The notes under the pieces were generated by a model. It was given only the letters and a program-made list of their open reading frames with translations. It made no database searches and was not told the origin of the DNA. A stretch of 64,000 nt of DNA from Candidatus Nitrosocosmicus arcticus (GTDB lineage Archaea; Thermoproteota; Nitrososphaeria; Nitrososphaerales; Nitrososphaeraceae). This document shows, piece after piece, positions 16,916-26,381 of this stretch. The position numbers and the translations under genes were made by a program. Location: positions 153,292 through 217,291 of the forward strand of contig NZ_ML675580.1 in assembly GCF_007826885.1 (NCBI RefSeq), written 5' to 3'. Numbering within the stretch: position 1 is the first letter of the stretch; the number at the start of each line of letters is the position of its first letter.

Positions 16916-18625
16916 ATGCAGTATTCAGAGGGGTATAAAAAAGTAATCGATGAATCCATTGAAGAATGCTATCGATTATTCAAAAGTGACTCGATTGATA
17001 ACCTCATCAAACTTAACTCCAAGTTAGATCTAATTATTTCCTGTTCGAAGCTCGAAGATCATCTAAATATCTGCTTACTTACTGAAAAGATAAAATATAT
17101 TGTGGACTCCTTAGTAACGGGCCACAAAATCAACTCAGACATTCGTTCTCTAGTCCTGAAGTATCTATCTACGATAAAACAAGATTTGACATCACAAAAT
17201 CATTCGTTGGATCTGAATTTGATTGATAATATTAAAAACAGTTATGACCAAATAAAAAGAAATGAAAGAGATTATATTTACACGAAGCGGCTAAATTGCC
17301 TATTAATAACCTCAGATAAGTTTCTTTGTGGCATTGTCCTAAATGCAGTTGACGAATCTATCAATGTAATTGTTTCAGAGAGCTATCAAAAATCTTTCGA
17401 AAGAGCCGGAACTGAAAATTTTGACGTTATTATGTGTGACGCGATGAGAATAGATCCTATCATTGATGATTTCATTTCTACATTCTCTAAGAAGATACCA
17501 ATTGCTATAATTTGTAGATCTAATGATATGCACTTAATTCTAAACATTGCAAGATTCGGAATAAAGTATGTCATAATGGGGGACGAATTAGGAATAAAAT
17601 ACTTAACCAAATCACTGCATGCGATTTATACCGAGTGGATAAAAGAAAGGAAGAAATTTTCTCTTAAACCGGTTTTAGAAAATCCAGATACAAGAATTAT
17701 CTTTAGAGACATGTTACTGACTGAATTGCCTATTTATCAAAAAATAAGATGTTATTTCACAAATGAGATAGATGTAAATCCAGTAATCAAGGAATCATAT
17801 AACATCAAGGTAAATGAACTGGTAAAATCAAATTCAGACTTGATCGACCTGTTAGTAAAAGAGAAATATCTAATCAAAGAAAAAGTAAAGAACTACATCA
17901 TTTGTCCTAACTGTAAGTCGGTAGATTTGGATATTAGTTACGGCTGTCACAAATGCAACGACAATCTATTTGCGAAATATGAAGAAGTTATCACTCATGA
18001 TGGATGCGGATATACTGGACTTAAAAATATTTTTACCATTGGGGACAAATTTTATTGCCCTGGCTGCAAAGTTCGGTTTGATGATTTAGACGACTGTATA
18101 AAAAGATCGTCATATTTTTGTCAAAATTGTTTAGAATATTTCGAAGAACCAGATCTAAGATATAAATGCAATTTTTGTGATTTTGGACCCTTTCGACATA
18201 TTTCAGGTATTTTGAAAACTATTCATAAGTATGAAATTAATTCGCTACTCCATAAAGAATTTAAGAAAAATTTTTTAATATTGCAGAAATTAAGCGATTA
18301 TTTGATCCAAGTAGGTTATGCCTTGTCATTTAATGAGAAATCTACCAAGAATACCACTTCCGATATATTTTTCGATTTAATCGCAAGAAAGAAAGATCAA
18401 ATGGTAATTGTGATTATCCTGAGTTCTGATCTTGAATACAATATAGAGCTTCTTTACCATATAGAACTTTTGAGGAAAGAGCAGATCAATTTTGTCCCAT
18501 TAGTCGTTTCTTTAGATGAGCCTAGTCAATTAATTTTCAATCTTTTGTCAAAATTTAATATTAACATGATAATTTCTAATAATGAGAACGAAATTTTTTC
18601 TAGATTCAAAAAATATTTTCAGTAA
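16916..18625 (+). CDS. Receiver-like protein with triple zinc-ribbon output region (TackOD1-like)
   Basis: Unusual 569-residue signalling-type protein. Residues 1-120 are helical. Residues 127-240 look like a receiver-like alpha/beta domain (LNCLLITSDKFLCG ... FDVIMCDAMRID ... IPIAIICRSND) with Asp at the D175 position. Residues 330-421 hold paired cysteines: 330/333, 344/347, 381/384, 402/405 and 418/421, plus C364. Residues 440-569 form an alpha/beta domain reminiscent of a nuclease-like fold (DIFFDLIARKKDQMVIVIIL ... INFVPLVVS). The zinc-rich part resembles what is called the thaumarchaeal output domain TackOD1; I name it from memory. No DNA-binding helix-turn-helix is evident. It stands alone. 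Confidence 0.7.
   Translation: MQYSEGYKKVIDESIEECYRLFKSDSIDNLIKLNSKLDLIISCSKLEDHLNICLLTEKIKYIVDSLVTGHKINSDIRSLVLKYLSTIKQDLTSQNHSLDLNLIDNIKNSYDQIKRNERDYIYTKRLNCLLITSDKFLCGIVLNAVDESINVIVSESYQKSFERAGTENFDVIMCDAMRIDPIIDDFISTFSKKIPIAIICRSNDMHLILNIARFGIKYVIMGDELGIKYLTKSLHAIYTEWIKERKKFSLKPVLENPDTRIIFRDMLLTELPIYQKIRCYFTNEIDVNPVIKESYNIKVNELVKSNSDLIDLLVKEKYLIKEKVKNYIICPNCKSVDLDISYGCHKCNDNLFAKYEEVITHDGCGYTGLKNIFTIGDKFYCPGCKVRFDDLDDCIKRSSYFCQNCLEYFEEPDLRYKCNFCDFGPFRHISGILKTIHKYEINSLLHKEFKKNFLILQKLSDYLIQVGYALSFNEKSTKNTTSDIFFDLIARKKDQMVIVIILSSDLEYNIELLYHIELLRKEQINFVPLVVSLDEPSQLIFNLLSKFNINMIISNNENEIFSRFKKYFQ
17228..17263 (+). repeat. 36-bp exact direct repeat, copy B (in coding sequence)
   Basis: Coding copy of the repeat at 16815-16850, within the segment translated NIKNSYDQIKRN. 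Because it fits the reading frame without disturbance, it is probably the source and the upstream copy the duplicate. Confidence 0.9.
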
Positions 18626-19136
18626 AGGCATAAGGACGTGAATCATAAAAATCCAATTATAGCTTGGCAGCAAGCAATTCTTGGATATTTATCTTTTATT
18701 TCAGGAGGTTACTAATGAGATATCTAAGGATATGTAAAGAGTTGATTCAAACTACATTTTCCCAGATTATATTTTATTCCCAATCCAGAATGGAATGTTT
18801 TAGGATTTATCTAGGTCCCCCTAATGAAAATGTATCTAATAAAATAAATCTAGAATTGTTAAGTGATTTCTTATGAAAGCACCAAAGAGAGCTTTATACC
18901 TTCACATAGGAAATAAGATTCCAAGTAGGACATCATCCATCCTCAATAATAGTTCATCAATCTAGACGGAAATTAGGCTTAACGTCTTATTGGTATGATA
19001 TTATATGATGTGAGGCCACCTTAATGGCAGGACCAGATTACCAATCATTACACCATAAGAATAGATTTCCACGATATAGTTTCAAAGTAATTTGATTGTT
19101 AATTTGCATAATTCGGACATATATATAGTTAGTTAT
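18626..19136. other. Intergenic region with one doubtful small frame
   Basis: About 510 bases. It holds a possible 53-residue frame (18715-18876), listed separately with low confidence, and otherwise nothing recognisable. Confidence 0.4.
18715..18876 (+). CDS. Doubtful 53-residue frame with a strong ribosome-binding site
   Basis: A perfect aggaggt lies at 18703-18709, five bases before the ATG. This stands out in a window where most starts look leaderless. The translation (MRYLRICKELIQ ... IYLGPPNENVSNKIN) has no recognised domain. It could be a real small protein or the relic of a larger one. The ribosome-binding site is the only support. Confidence 0.25.
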   Translation: MRYLRICKELIQTTFSQIIFYSQSRMECFRIYLGPPNENVSNKINLELLSDFL

Positions 19137-19901
19137 TCAGTCATTTCTTCTTTGAATATTCAAGTAAAAAATTCGCGTCATGAGTGCAATTCCCAGCATC
19201 AGATACCCTACATTGAAGAAAAGGTCGTACAAATGGTAATCTTCAGTATGCCCATATAAATCATTTATACCAAAAATTACGTCCGCTGCGAAGAAGAAAA
19301 ATCCGCACGCTGAAATGAGTAACCAGGAGACATACTCCCTATTCAATGAAATATCCCTTTCTCTAAAGTAGTATACAACACCTCCTATGACAATAATCAG
19401 ATCAAAGATTGGGTAAGAAAAAACAAGTATCGAGTCAATTAAACCCCCACTAAATGAATATACGTTAAATATGAAAACTGTAATATATAACACATAAAAG
19501 GCAAATAGGAAAAAAGTTATTAATAAGCTAATAATTATACTTGGCTCAATTTTGTATGTTTTATTTAGGCTCCATAGTAACAATATAAAAAAAATATGAC
19601 CTGCAAGATAAAAAATGTCTGCAATCGAAGGATATGGATCAATTTTTAAAACTCCACTATAGTATCCAAATATTGCTTCCGCTGAAAACCAACATACAAA
19701 TGATATCATAAGAAACATTTGCATCCTATCCATTTGGAGGAATGAATTTCCGGTTCTATGAATTAGAAAGAAAATCAAGTAAATAACAATTCCAGAAGTT
19801 ATAACATTGGGAATATTATAATAGCCAAGATAAGATTCTGCAAAATAGAATAATAGGGATATTATTCCGAAGACAACAAATACCAAAATTAGCGATTTCA
19901 A
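19137..19901 (-). CDS. Multi-spanning membrane protein, sensor-domain-like
   Basis: A 254-residue protein with about eight hydrophobic helices. It carries the segment DPYPSIADIFYLAGH, which resembles a motif (PYPS-x-AD-x-x-YL-x-G) I know from N-terminal membrane sensor regions of prokaryotic signalling proteins. Acidic FAAD and FGIND segments follow in a later helix. No kinase or cyclase domain is fused. It is divergent from the adjacent sensor kinase, with about 165 bases between them, so a shared promoter region is plausible. A role as a membrane sensor or a partner of that kinase is inference. Confidence 0.7.
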   Translation of the reverse strand: MKSLILVFVVFGIISLLFYFAESYLGYYNIPNVITSGIVIYLIFFLIHRTGNSFLQMDRMQMFLMISFVCWFSAEAIFGYYSGVLKIDPYPSIADIFYLAGHIFFILLLWSLNKTYKIEPSIIISLLITFFLFAFYVLYITVFIFNVYSFSGGLIDSILVFSYPIFDLIIVIGGVVYYFRERDISLNREYVSWLLISACGFFFFAADVIFGINDLYGHTEDYHLYDLFFNVGYLMLGIALMTRIFYLNIQRRND

Positions 19902-20065
19902 AGATAAACTAAAGATGAAATGGAAATTCAGAAATTATATTAATGGTAGGTTACATATTACTTTTTATCAGATAATAATAGATGAAAACATGTGTATATA
20001 GAAATCTATTTAATATTTCTAGTGCTATCTGGATTTGAGATATCACGAAAGTAGCAACTAATATT

Positions 20066-21976
20066 TTGATTTTAATCATACCATTAATCGTGGGATCAAT
20101 CATCATTACCTCTATGCTCTCGCTCCAAAATATTTCTGGGGTTAGGGCAAAGTTTTATGATATTTTTGAAATGTCCGGTATTCAGTTAATGAATAGGCTC
20201 TCTGTCGAGGTGAATGAAATTGTAGATGAACTTAATCATCTGTCAACTTACACTATATTAGCTAATTCTTCAACTCCCATAAACGAACAAATAAACATGC
20301 TGCAAAGACATATCAATTTTAGTAACTCAGAATATTTAGCTGTATCAATTTATGATACAAATGGTACTGTTATCATGCATACTTCCGATAAACCTCCTGA
20401 GGGTAATGTGTTGCAAGAGGAATTTTTCAAACAATCATTAGCTGGAGAAACCTATTTTGATAAGAATCCAGAAGAAATCGCATTCAATCAAACAGGATTT
20501 CATTTATCGGTTCCGATCTATGATTCTAATAAGGTTATAAAACGTATAATGGATGTTGAGGTTTCAATAAGTTTTATAGACAACGTAGTCAATAACACTC
20601 TCTTTGATGACGGTATTGAAAATAGCTCATTCCACTTTACTGGTAGAATAGTTCATAGTGATGGCTCAGTGATATACTCAACAAGCCAGAAGAATGACCT
20701 CAAGAATATGGATGGTCGGCCGGATTTGAACTTCCCCCTCCCAGGACCCTCAATCACGGAGTATGAAAAAAGGAACTCTCAGAACACTATCTTAATTACG
20801 GTTCCTGAATCCGAGAGTGCTAGGAAGTATCAATCGGATGGGAATTGGACACTCCTTCTCGAGGGAAATTTATCTCCACTCATGAGCGATTATAACAAAA
20901 CGGTAAATGATTTCTTAATTTCATCAACGTTGATCTTATTAGCAGCTGTTGGGGTTACTATTGTGGCTGTAAAGAAGATTACATCCCCAATTACTCATTT
21001 AAAGAACTCAGCTTTAGATTTAAGTAAAGGGAATTTTGGCAAGGAAATAACGGTCGAGGGATCAAATGAGGTAAAGGATCTTTCTATCAGCCTTGAGGTA
21101 ATGAGAAGAAATATCGAGAATTCTAAAAAGAATTTGATTCGTAAGGTTAGAGAAAGGACTAGAGACCTTGAACGGGCTAATGAAGAATTAAGAACTAAAG
21201 AGTTTCAAGTTAACTCAATTAATAATGAATTAATAATATCAAATAGAGCCAAGGAAGAATTTCTTTCAATGATCAGTCATGAACTCAAGACTCCCATCAC
21301 TCCTATGAAGCTATATATCGAAATGATGCTGAAAGGGAATAAATCAGCAAATCTAAATGAATTCCAAAGGAAAGCACTTTTCATTATGCATAAGAACATC
21401 CTAAAGCTTGAGACCATAATAGAGGACATTTTTACTGTGTATAAGTTAGAATTGAATAATTTTCCCATCAATAAGGAGAATACTAATATTGTTGAATTAG
21501 TGGAAAACAACATGTCAGGATTATCCCCATTAATGAAGGATAAGAACATCCAGTTTAATTCAATAGTTAATGCCACAGGTAGTGTATTATGCGATCCCGT
21601 AAGAATTAGCCAGGTACTGTTCAACTTGGTAAATAATGCAGTTGATCATGTCCCCGAGCACGGTGGAGAAATTACTATTCGAGTCGATGAAGGTGTGAAA
21701 CCAAGTGCAATCAGCCCTAATGGTAATGATAATAAGGACCACAAATCAGTCATATTTACCGTTAAAGATAATGGTATTGGAATACAACCAGAAAATATAG
21801 AAGGACTATTCAAGAAATTTTACCAAATTGATACAGGTATTAGAAGAAAGTATGGCGGAACTGGATTAGGCCTAGCAATATGTAAAGGTATCATAGAATC
21901 TCACGGTGGTAAAATTTGGATCGATTCTTCCTATCTGAATGGCGCATCATTCAAGTTTTCCCTTAATGCGTTTTAA
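20066..21976 (+). CDS. Membrane sensor histidine kinase (Cache-like sensor, HAMP, HisKA, HATPase)
   Basis: A 636-residue sensor kinase. A first membrane helix (ILIIPLIVGSIIITSMLSL) is followed by an extracellular Cache-like domain to about residue 285, a second membrane helix (FLISSTLILLAAVGVTIVAV), a HAMP linker, a coiled coil, then HisKA with phospho-acceptor H405 in MISHELKTPITPMK. The ATPase domain follows, with its N box (NLVNNAVDHV), DNGIGI and GTGLGLAI. The start at TTG 20066 is forced by an upstream in-frame stop, but puts the membrane helix right at the N-terminus. The receiver gene 18 bases downstream is the obvious partner. Confidence 0.93.
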   Translation: MILIIPLIVGSIIITSMLSLQNISGVRAKFYDIFEMSGIQLMNRLSVEVNEIVDELNHLSTYTILANSSTPINEQINMLQRHINFSNSEYLAVSIYDTNGTVIMHTSDKPPEGNVLQEEFFKQSLAGETYFDKNPEEIAFNQTGFHLSVPIYDSNKVIKRIMDVEVSISFIDNVVNNTLFDDGIENSSFHFTGRIVHSDGSVIYSTSQKNDLKNMDGRPDLNFPLPGPSITEYEKRNSQNTILITVPESESARKYQSDGNWTLLLEGNLSPLMSDYNKTVNDFLISSTLILLAAVGVTIVAVKKITSPITHLKNSALDLSKGNFGKEITVEGSNEVKDLSISLEVMRRNIENSKKNLIRKVRERTRDLERANEELRTKEFQVNSINNELIISNRAKEEFLSMISHELKTPITPMKLYIEMMLKGNKSANLNEFQRKALFIMHKNILKLETIIEDIFTVYKLELNNFPINKENTNIVELVENNMSGLSPLMKDKNIQFNSIVNATGSVLCDPVRISQVLFNLVNNAVDHVPEHGGEITIRVDEGVKPSAISPNGNDNKDHKSVIFTVKDNGIGIQPENIEGLFKKFYQIDTGIRRKYGGTGLGLAICKGIIESHGGKIWIDSSYLNGASFKFSLNAF

Positions 21977-21994
21977 TCCGAAGAAAGTATTAAT

Positions 21995-22387
21995 ATGAAA
22001 AATATGAAATATTCCATGCCGACTATGAAGGTATTGATAATTGATGACAATGAAAGTATAACCGAAGCAGTGAAGGATTTTTTTGAATTTGAAAATATTG
22101 AATGCAAAACAGTGAATGAAGGTCGGGATGGGATTTCAGAAATCGAAAATCAAAAATTTGACCTTATACTGCTCGATATAGCCATTCCAAGCTTTACTGG
22201 TGTAGATATACTCAATGAACTTAAAAGGGAACGAATTGAAAATCAGAATATAATTATTTTTACAGCTTCGGTTTTCAACTCGGAACAGATTAATGAATTT
22301 TTGGAAATCGGAGTAAAAGAAGTTTTGACAAAACCTATCTCATTGGACAAATTGGAGTACATTAAACAAAAATACCTGAAAAAGTAA
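21995..22387 (+). CDS. Single-domain response regulator (CheY-like)
   Basis: A 130-residue receiver with no output domain. The acidic pair is D17/D18 (VLIIDDNES), the phospho-acceptor is D61 (LILLDIAIPS), the switch Thr is T90 (IIIFTAS) and the conserved Lys is K113 (VLTKPIS). It follows the sensor kinase by 18 bases and is surely its partner. With no DNA-binding domain it probably acts by protein contact, in a phosphorelay or on another regulator. An alternative start is the ATG seven codons in. Confidence 0.93.
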   Translation: MKNMKYSMPTMKVLIIDDNESITEAVKDFFEFENIECKTVNEGRDGISEIENQKFDLILLDIAIPSFTGVDILNELKRERIENQNIIIFTASVFNSEQINEFLEIGVKEVLTKPISLDKLEYIKQKYLKK

Positions 22388-22735
22388 TGTATGTTAAAAC
22401 TCAATCTTTCAACTAAAGGCGGCGAGCTTTTAGCAATAGATCTGATTATAGGTGGGGCATTGGTGGTCAAAATGTCATATTTTAGTTCCACGTTAACCAA
22501 TAACTAATAATATTAATAGTATTGAATTGATTTTCGAAAATATTCTTAATCTGCGGTTGTCTTTTTTACTTAGCCTCTTCTGTAAAAGTCTTTATTGTCG
22601 ATTATTTACAAGGATTGTTTACGAACTTGGCTCCGGCAACTGGCATTGTAAAAAAATATCTATTTCATATTAATCCATATCACATCCAAGAAGGTACTGA
22701 TAGCTACAACTTTTAACAAACAAATCAAAAAAAGG
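22388..22735. other. Intergenic region between convergent genes
   Basis: About 350 bases between the receiver gene and the dsbA-like gene. No gene or strong hairpin was recognised. Confidence 0.4.
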
Positions 22736-23491
22736 CTAGAGTGTATTATTTAAATATTGAGCAATAACATCATCAAAGACGTTTATTGGTTGAGCACCCT
22801 CCACAGCCGCTATTTTTGTTGAATTTTCCTTAAGAACCAAGAAAGTAGGTGTACTGCCTAGTCCAAGATTTTTTGCGAATATATCATTTTGTACCACTAG
22901 CTGGTTGTATTTATGCGAATCCAAGCAATCTGTGAACTGCGTAATGTTTGTCATGTTTATGTTATTGGCAAATCCTACTAAGCTGTCATTACTGATCCAA
23001 CCCGTGTTTTCCCCTCTTGAGTTTCTATAAACTTCATCATGATAATCCCAATACTTGTCCTGCTCAGCTGCACAATAAGAGGCCTCTGCACCAAGTGTAG
23101 ATAGTTTATCCTTGGGCAGGTCGTTGATGACTAGATCTTTAAATCCAAATCTTACTATCCCTGTATCAACATATTTTGAAACAAGTTCATCCTTAGTTTC
23201 TTGATTGAACCTAGCACAAAATGGACATTGATAATCACCAAATTCGATAATATTTATGGGGGCATTATCCTCACCAATTGCTTTGGCACCTGGAATCACT
23301 GGAGTAGTCAGATTGGAAATCAATTGCTGGATATCAGCAGGGTCAGAAGAAGAGGAGTTATTTTGGCCCCCAAAATTAGAAAATGCCGTAATTGAGCCTC
23401 CAATTAAAAGTGCTCCAAATAGAACTGCCATAATTACTACCTTGCGATAATTAGTTTTATTACCACGCGTTTTCCTGTTTCTATGCTTCAA
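22736..23491 (-). CDS. DsbA-like thiol:disulfide oxidoreductase, membrane anchored
   Basis: A 251-residue protein with a basic N-terminus (MKHRNRKTRGNKTNYRK) and one membrane helix (VVIMAVLFGALLIGGSITAF), so the catalytic part faces outside. A thioredoxin-fold DSBA-like domain begins near residue 65 (NIIEFGDYQCPFCARF) with active-site CPFC. It ends with the cis-Pro strand STPTFLVL. It probably forms or isomerises disulfides in exported proteins, which fits the several Cys-rich secreted proteins encoded in this window. No DsbB/VKOR partner is adjacent. Confidence 0.9.
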   Translation of the reverse strand: MKHRNRKTRGNKTNYRKVVIMAVLFGALLIGGSITAFSNFGGQNNSSSSDPADIQQLISNLTTPVIPGAKAIGEDNAPINIIEFGDYQCPFCARFNQETKDELVSKYVDTGIVRFGFKDLVINDLPKDKLSTLGAEASYCAAEQDKYWDYHDEVYRNSRGENTGWISNDSLVGFANNINMTNITQFTDCLDSHKYNQLVVQNDIFAKNLGLGSTPTFLVLKENSTKIAAVEGAQPINVFDDVIAQYLNNTL

Positions 23492-23600
23492 ATTAGAACA
23501 CTAAATAAAAAACCGACCGGTTATTTAAAATAAATATATTGAGAATACAAATAATTATGTCTGTATTCAAAAAGTCAAAATCAAAGCAATATTTTTTAAA

Positions 23601-24020
23601 TTAATTGAGTTTGGATTTAATTAACTCGAACGCTTTTTCGGCTTGATCTTTCTTGGGCAATTGGACAAAAAAAATATTGCTGCTTTTTGATTCATGCGGT
23701 GCGATACCTAACATTCCAGCCGTTGAAAGAAATCTAAAAAAATCGATAGTTTCATTTGCGTATAATAAGAAATCAAATTCAAGGTCGGCATTAAAAAAGT
23801 TTATATTCAAATTTACAAAAACATGGCGTCCATCATCATAAATATTTAAGTTAGTATCGATCAAATTCGGCTTGCCATATGATTTACTCATAATATTTTC
23901 AAATTGAACATTTTCGACTAGTAAGTAGGGCACTTTAATCCCATTATAGTCAATAACAGAAAAACCTAATTTATGAACATTGGCTAGGAAATCTTCAAGC
24001 GAATTCAAGTTTCTATTCAA
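23601..24020 (-). CDS. Conserved-type hypothetical protein downstream of the ATPase pair
   Basis: A 139-residue soluble protein starting at TTG 24020 (MNRNLNSLEDF). It has a two-layer look: strands (HVFVNLNINFFNADLEFDFL) followed by a helix with Phe/Leu and an Ala/Lys-rich C-terminal helix. There are no cysteines or catalytic motifs. It lies 76 bases downstream of the P-loop ATPase on the same strand, so it could be the third gene of that unit. I do not recognise the family. Confidence 0.6.
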   Translation of the reverse strand: MNRNLNSLEDFLANVHKLGFSVIDYNGIKVPYLLVENVQFENIMSKSYGKPNLIDTNLNIYDDGRHVFVNLNINFFNADLEFDFLLYANETIDFFRFLSTAGMLGIAPHESKSSNIFFVQLPKKDQAEKAFELIKSKLN

Positions 24021-24096
24021 GTTTATACAGCATCTAGAATATCAATAAAATATAAATCAGATCATGGTTGTAAAGCGGAAGATTAGGAATTCTGGA

Positions 24097-25725
24097 TCAG
24101 CAAATTTGAATTGATTTTGCCAGCAGTATTGCCTTTTGAGGATCCTCTGATTTGATTTCATCACTGTCGTATTTCTTGCTAAAATATAGTAAATCAGCTA
24201 GTTTCCATTTGTCAATAGTTACAAGCGTAGTACCATTTTTTTTTATGTTTGTAATATTAGTAGTCAATATTACCAATTTATCCACTACAGAGTTCTTTTT
24301 AGTGCTTTTAACGATTTTTTCAAAGTTTTTGTTCTTATCAGAATCGACTGCAATCGATATGCCCACCTTTTTTCCCATCTGATCGTTATAAACTGCATCT
24401 AAATAATCGGTATCGATCCTTTGTTCATATATTTTTACAGTTCCCAACTCATCAAAATAACTTATCAAGTTTCTAATGGCATCTTTTACATTCGATTCGA
24501 CAATGTCTTTATCAATAGATATTTTTCTCATTTTAATGAAATCGGATATCGGTATCCCCATAATGCTCCCTCTCAAACGCAATCCTGGATAGACATTTTT
24601 GATTGTCTCTTCAATTGATTGTTCGTCTATATTTGAAGAATTCTTTTTAAAGGACATTTCGAAGGCATGATACAGGACGTTTAAGATAGATCTTATGTTT
24701 CTAAAGTCTGGAAATTCATCATATATTATTTTTATTTTTGATGATAAGTCTTTCTTTTCCAATGATGATAGTTCACTGTTATAATGCAATACATATTGAA
24801 GAACAATACTATTTATTTCGTCAAAGGAATTGGATCCTGCCAAATCAATTTTATAGTTTGCTTTTTCTAGGCGATCGAATAATGATGGATTAATCCTTGA
24901 AATATCTGCATAAAAGGAAGGGGTCGTTACTATCATAAACAGTGCATATGGAACGTGAGAGTTAATCAATCCTTTCATATAATCCAAGGAATTTAAGTTG
25001 GTGTCAAACTCATCGATCTGAAAAATGGTAATTTTTTTAAATAATTTATAGTTAATCTTAGCCAGGTTGGTTAGGACCATTGTAAGATTTTCAAATGTTT
25101 TTAAATCAGAATAATTTAAGGTCCCTGTCTTGATAATTTCAGTGATCAAATGTGTCTCTATTTTAGTAAAATCATTTGACATCAATTCAAATAAATGCTC
25201 ATAAGATATTCTTATTTTTCCTCCAGTTATTTGTTCTATTTTGTCAGAAATTGAGTTCCGATTGAGTGAGTCAAAAAAACCATGTTTGACTATCTTCTTT
25301 ACTAACTTTGGATTCCGAATATAACTTTCTTTTAGATAATCAATTAACTTTTCCTTTATAGAGTCATAGTATTCTTTTCCAAATCCACTTACAATTGAAT
25401 GAAAGAAATTATCAATCTCCCTTGGTTGAACTTGAGTGAGGTCTACATATGAAATTATTGATTTTTCATTAATTTCAGGCAAAGTCTTCATATGCAGAGT
25501 TAAATGTGTTTTACCTGAGCCAACGTCTTGGATTACCGTAATTATCTTAAACAGATCTTCATTCAGAGGCTCCATACTGTTTAATTTCAAGTTCAAATCA
25601 TTCAAGCAATTTTTAATAGAAGTTAACGCGGCAATGTGCCTTTTCCCCCCAAGAATATTAGCGCTGGACAGAGTAGGTGTGGGACTACTGGGAAAAGGAT
25701 TAACGGTCAGATTGTAAGGAGACAT
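24097..25725 (-). CDS. P-loop ATPase of unknown role (Orc/AAA-like core, C-terminal alpha/beta domain)
   Basis: A 542-residue protein. The N-terminus MSPYNLTVNPFPSSPTPTLS precedes an AAA-like core. Walker A is DVGSGKTH, with K72 counted from ATG 25725 and the first Gly of the usual motif missing. Walker B is ITIFQIDEFD. A TTPSFYADIS segment could be sensor 1. A helical lid follows. From about residue 400 a second alpha/beta region (GTVKIYEQRIDTDYLDAVY ... KKVGISIAVDSDKN ... LVILTTN) resembles a worn nuclease-like fold without a clear E-x-K. ATG 25725 overlaps the stop of the upstream winged-helix gene (TGATG), so coupling is near certain. A longer GTG start at 25734 is possible. Confidence 0.8.
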   Translation of the reverse strand: MSPYNLTVNPFPSSPTPTLSSANILGGKRHIAALTSIKNCLNDLNLKLNSMEPLNEDLFKIITVIQDVGSGKTHLTLHMKTLPEINEKSIISYVDLTQVQPREIDNFFHSIVSGFGKEYYDSIKEKLIDYLKESYIRNPKLVKKIVKHGFFDSLNRNSISDKIEQITGGKIRISYEHLFELMSNDFTKIETHLITEIIKTGTLNYSDLKTFENLTMVLTNLAKINYKLFKKITIFQIDEFDTNLNSLDYMKGLINSHVPYALFMIVTTPSFYADISRINPSLFDRLEKANYKIDLAGSNSFDEINSIVLQYVLHYNSELSSLEKKDLSSKIKIIYDEFPDFRNIRSILNVLYHAFEMSFKKNSSNIDEQSIEETIKNVYPGLRLRGSIMGIPISDFIKMRKISIDKDIVESNVKDAIRNLISYFDELGTVKIYEQRIDTDYLDAVYNDQMGKKVGISIAVDSDKNKNFEKIVKSTKKNSVVDKLVILTTNITNIKKNGTTLVTIDKWKLADLLYFSKKYDSDEIKSEDPQKAILLAKSIQIC

Positions 25726-26381
25726 CAAATGCACCTCACAAATCCATGGATTATGCCTCTTAACACTACACCTTCATACCCTCCTGATGATAGTTCATAT
25801 TTCTCTGGATACAACTCAATGAGTTCACTTACAAAGTTGTAAAATTCATTGTTAGAAAGATCGAGAGTTTCACATAACTCATCCTTAACGGAAGAAAGTT
25901 CTACCCAACCGATGGAAGTAGATCGAGTCACTATTGCTTTGTCAAAGTGTTCTTTAAAGGTGTCGACAGATATTTGGTTATTATCATACTCTACGCTATT
26001 GGAATCAATCTTTGTGTTACTAATTTTATCTTCGATTCTATTAAAGGAGTTCTTGACTTCTGTTAATTCGCAGTCAATTTTTTCTACATATTTAAATATG
26101 CTATCAGAGTAGTTATTAAGTTTCCTCTGAATACCTATAATAGAATCATATAGATATTTGAATTTTATATCTGATACGAGTAGATAATCTAAATAGAATT
26201 CCTTACCCCAGCAATAAATGTATGTTCCTTTTTTAGATATGCATATTTTATCCTGTGACGTTAGTTCATTCAATTTATCCTCAAAATTTTCCTCAGGATA
26301 TTTTTTCTTTAATTCAGATTTCTTAACTCCGGCAGATCCAAAAGAATTAATATCATCATAGATCATATCTAAATCGGACAC
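25725..26381 (-). CDS. Two-winged-helix coiled-coil protein, partner of the ATPase
   Basis: A 218-residue protein. The N-terminal 60 residues look like a winged helix (FGSAGVKKSELKKKYPEENFEDKLNELTSQDKICI), with a strand pair giving TYIYCWG. Residues 75-130 form a coiled coil (YDSIIGIQRKLNNYSDSI ... IEDKISN). The C-terminal 75 residues form a second helix-turn-helix region (WVELSSVKDELCETLDL), ending in a hydrophobic GVVLRGIIHGFVR strand. The start is GTG 26381; ATG five codons in is an alternative. It overlaps the ATPase gene by the TGATG junction. This domain order, wings at both ends of a coil, would suit a DNA-bound regulator or adaptor of the ATPase. That is inference. Confidence 0.75.
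   Translation of the reverse strand: MSDLDMIYDDINSFGSAGVKKSELKKKYPEENFEDKLNELTSQDKICISKKGTYIYCWGKEFYLDYLLVSDIKFKYLYDSIIGIQRKLNNYSDSIFKYVEKIDCELTEVKNSFNRIEDKISNTKIDSNSVEYDNNQISVDTFKEHFDKAIVTRSTSIGWVELSSVKDELCETLDLSNNEFYNFVSELIELYPEKYELSSGGYEGVVLRGIIHGFVRCI

Noticed and set aside
20714..20750. A tRNA-like stretch (ccggatttgaact) in the sensor kinase gene
   Set aside because: It is inside a well-supported coding region and no acceptor or anticodon stems can be drawn around it.
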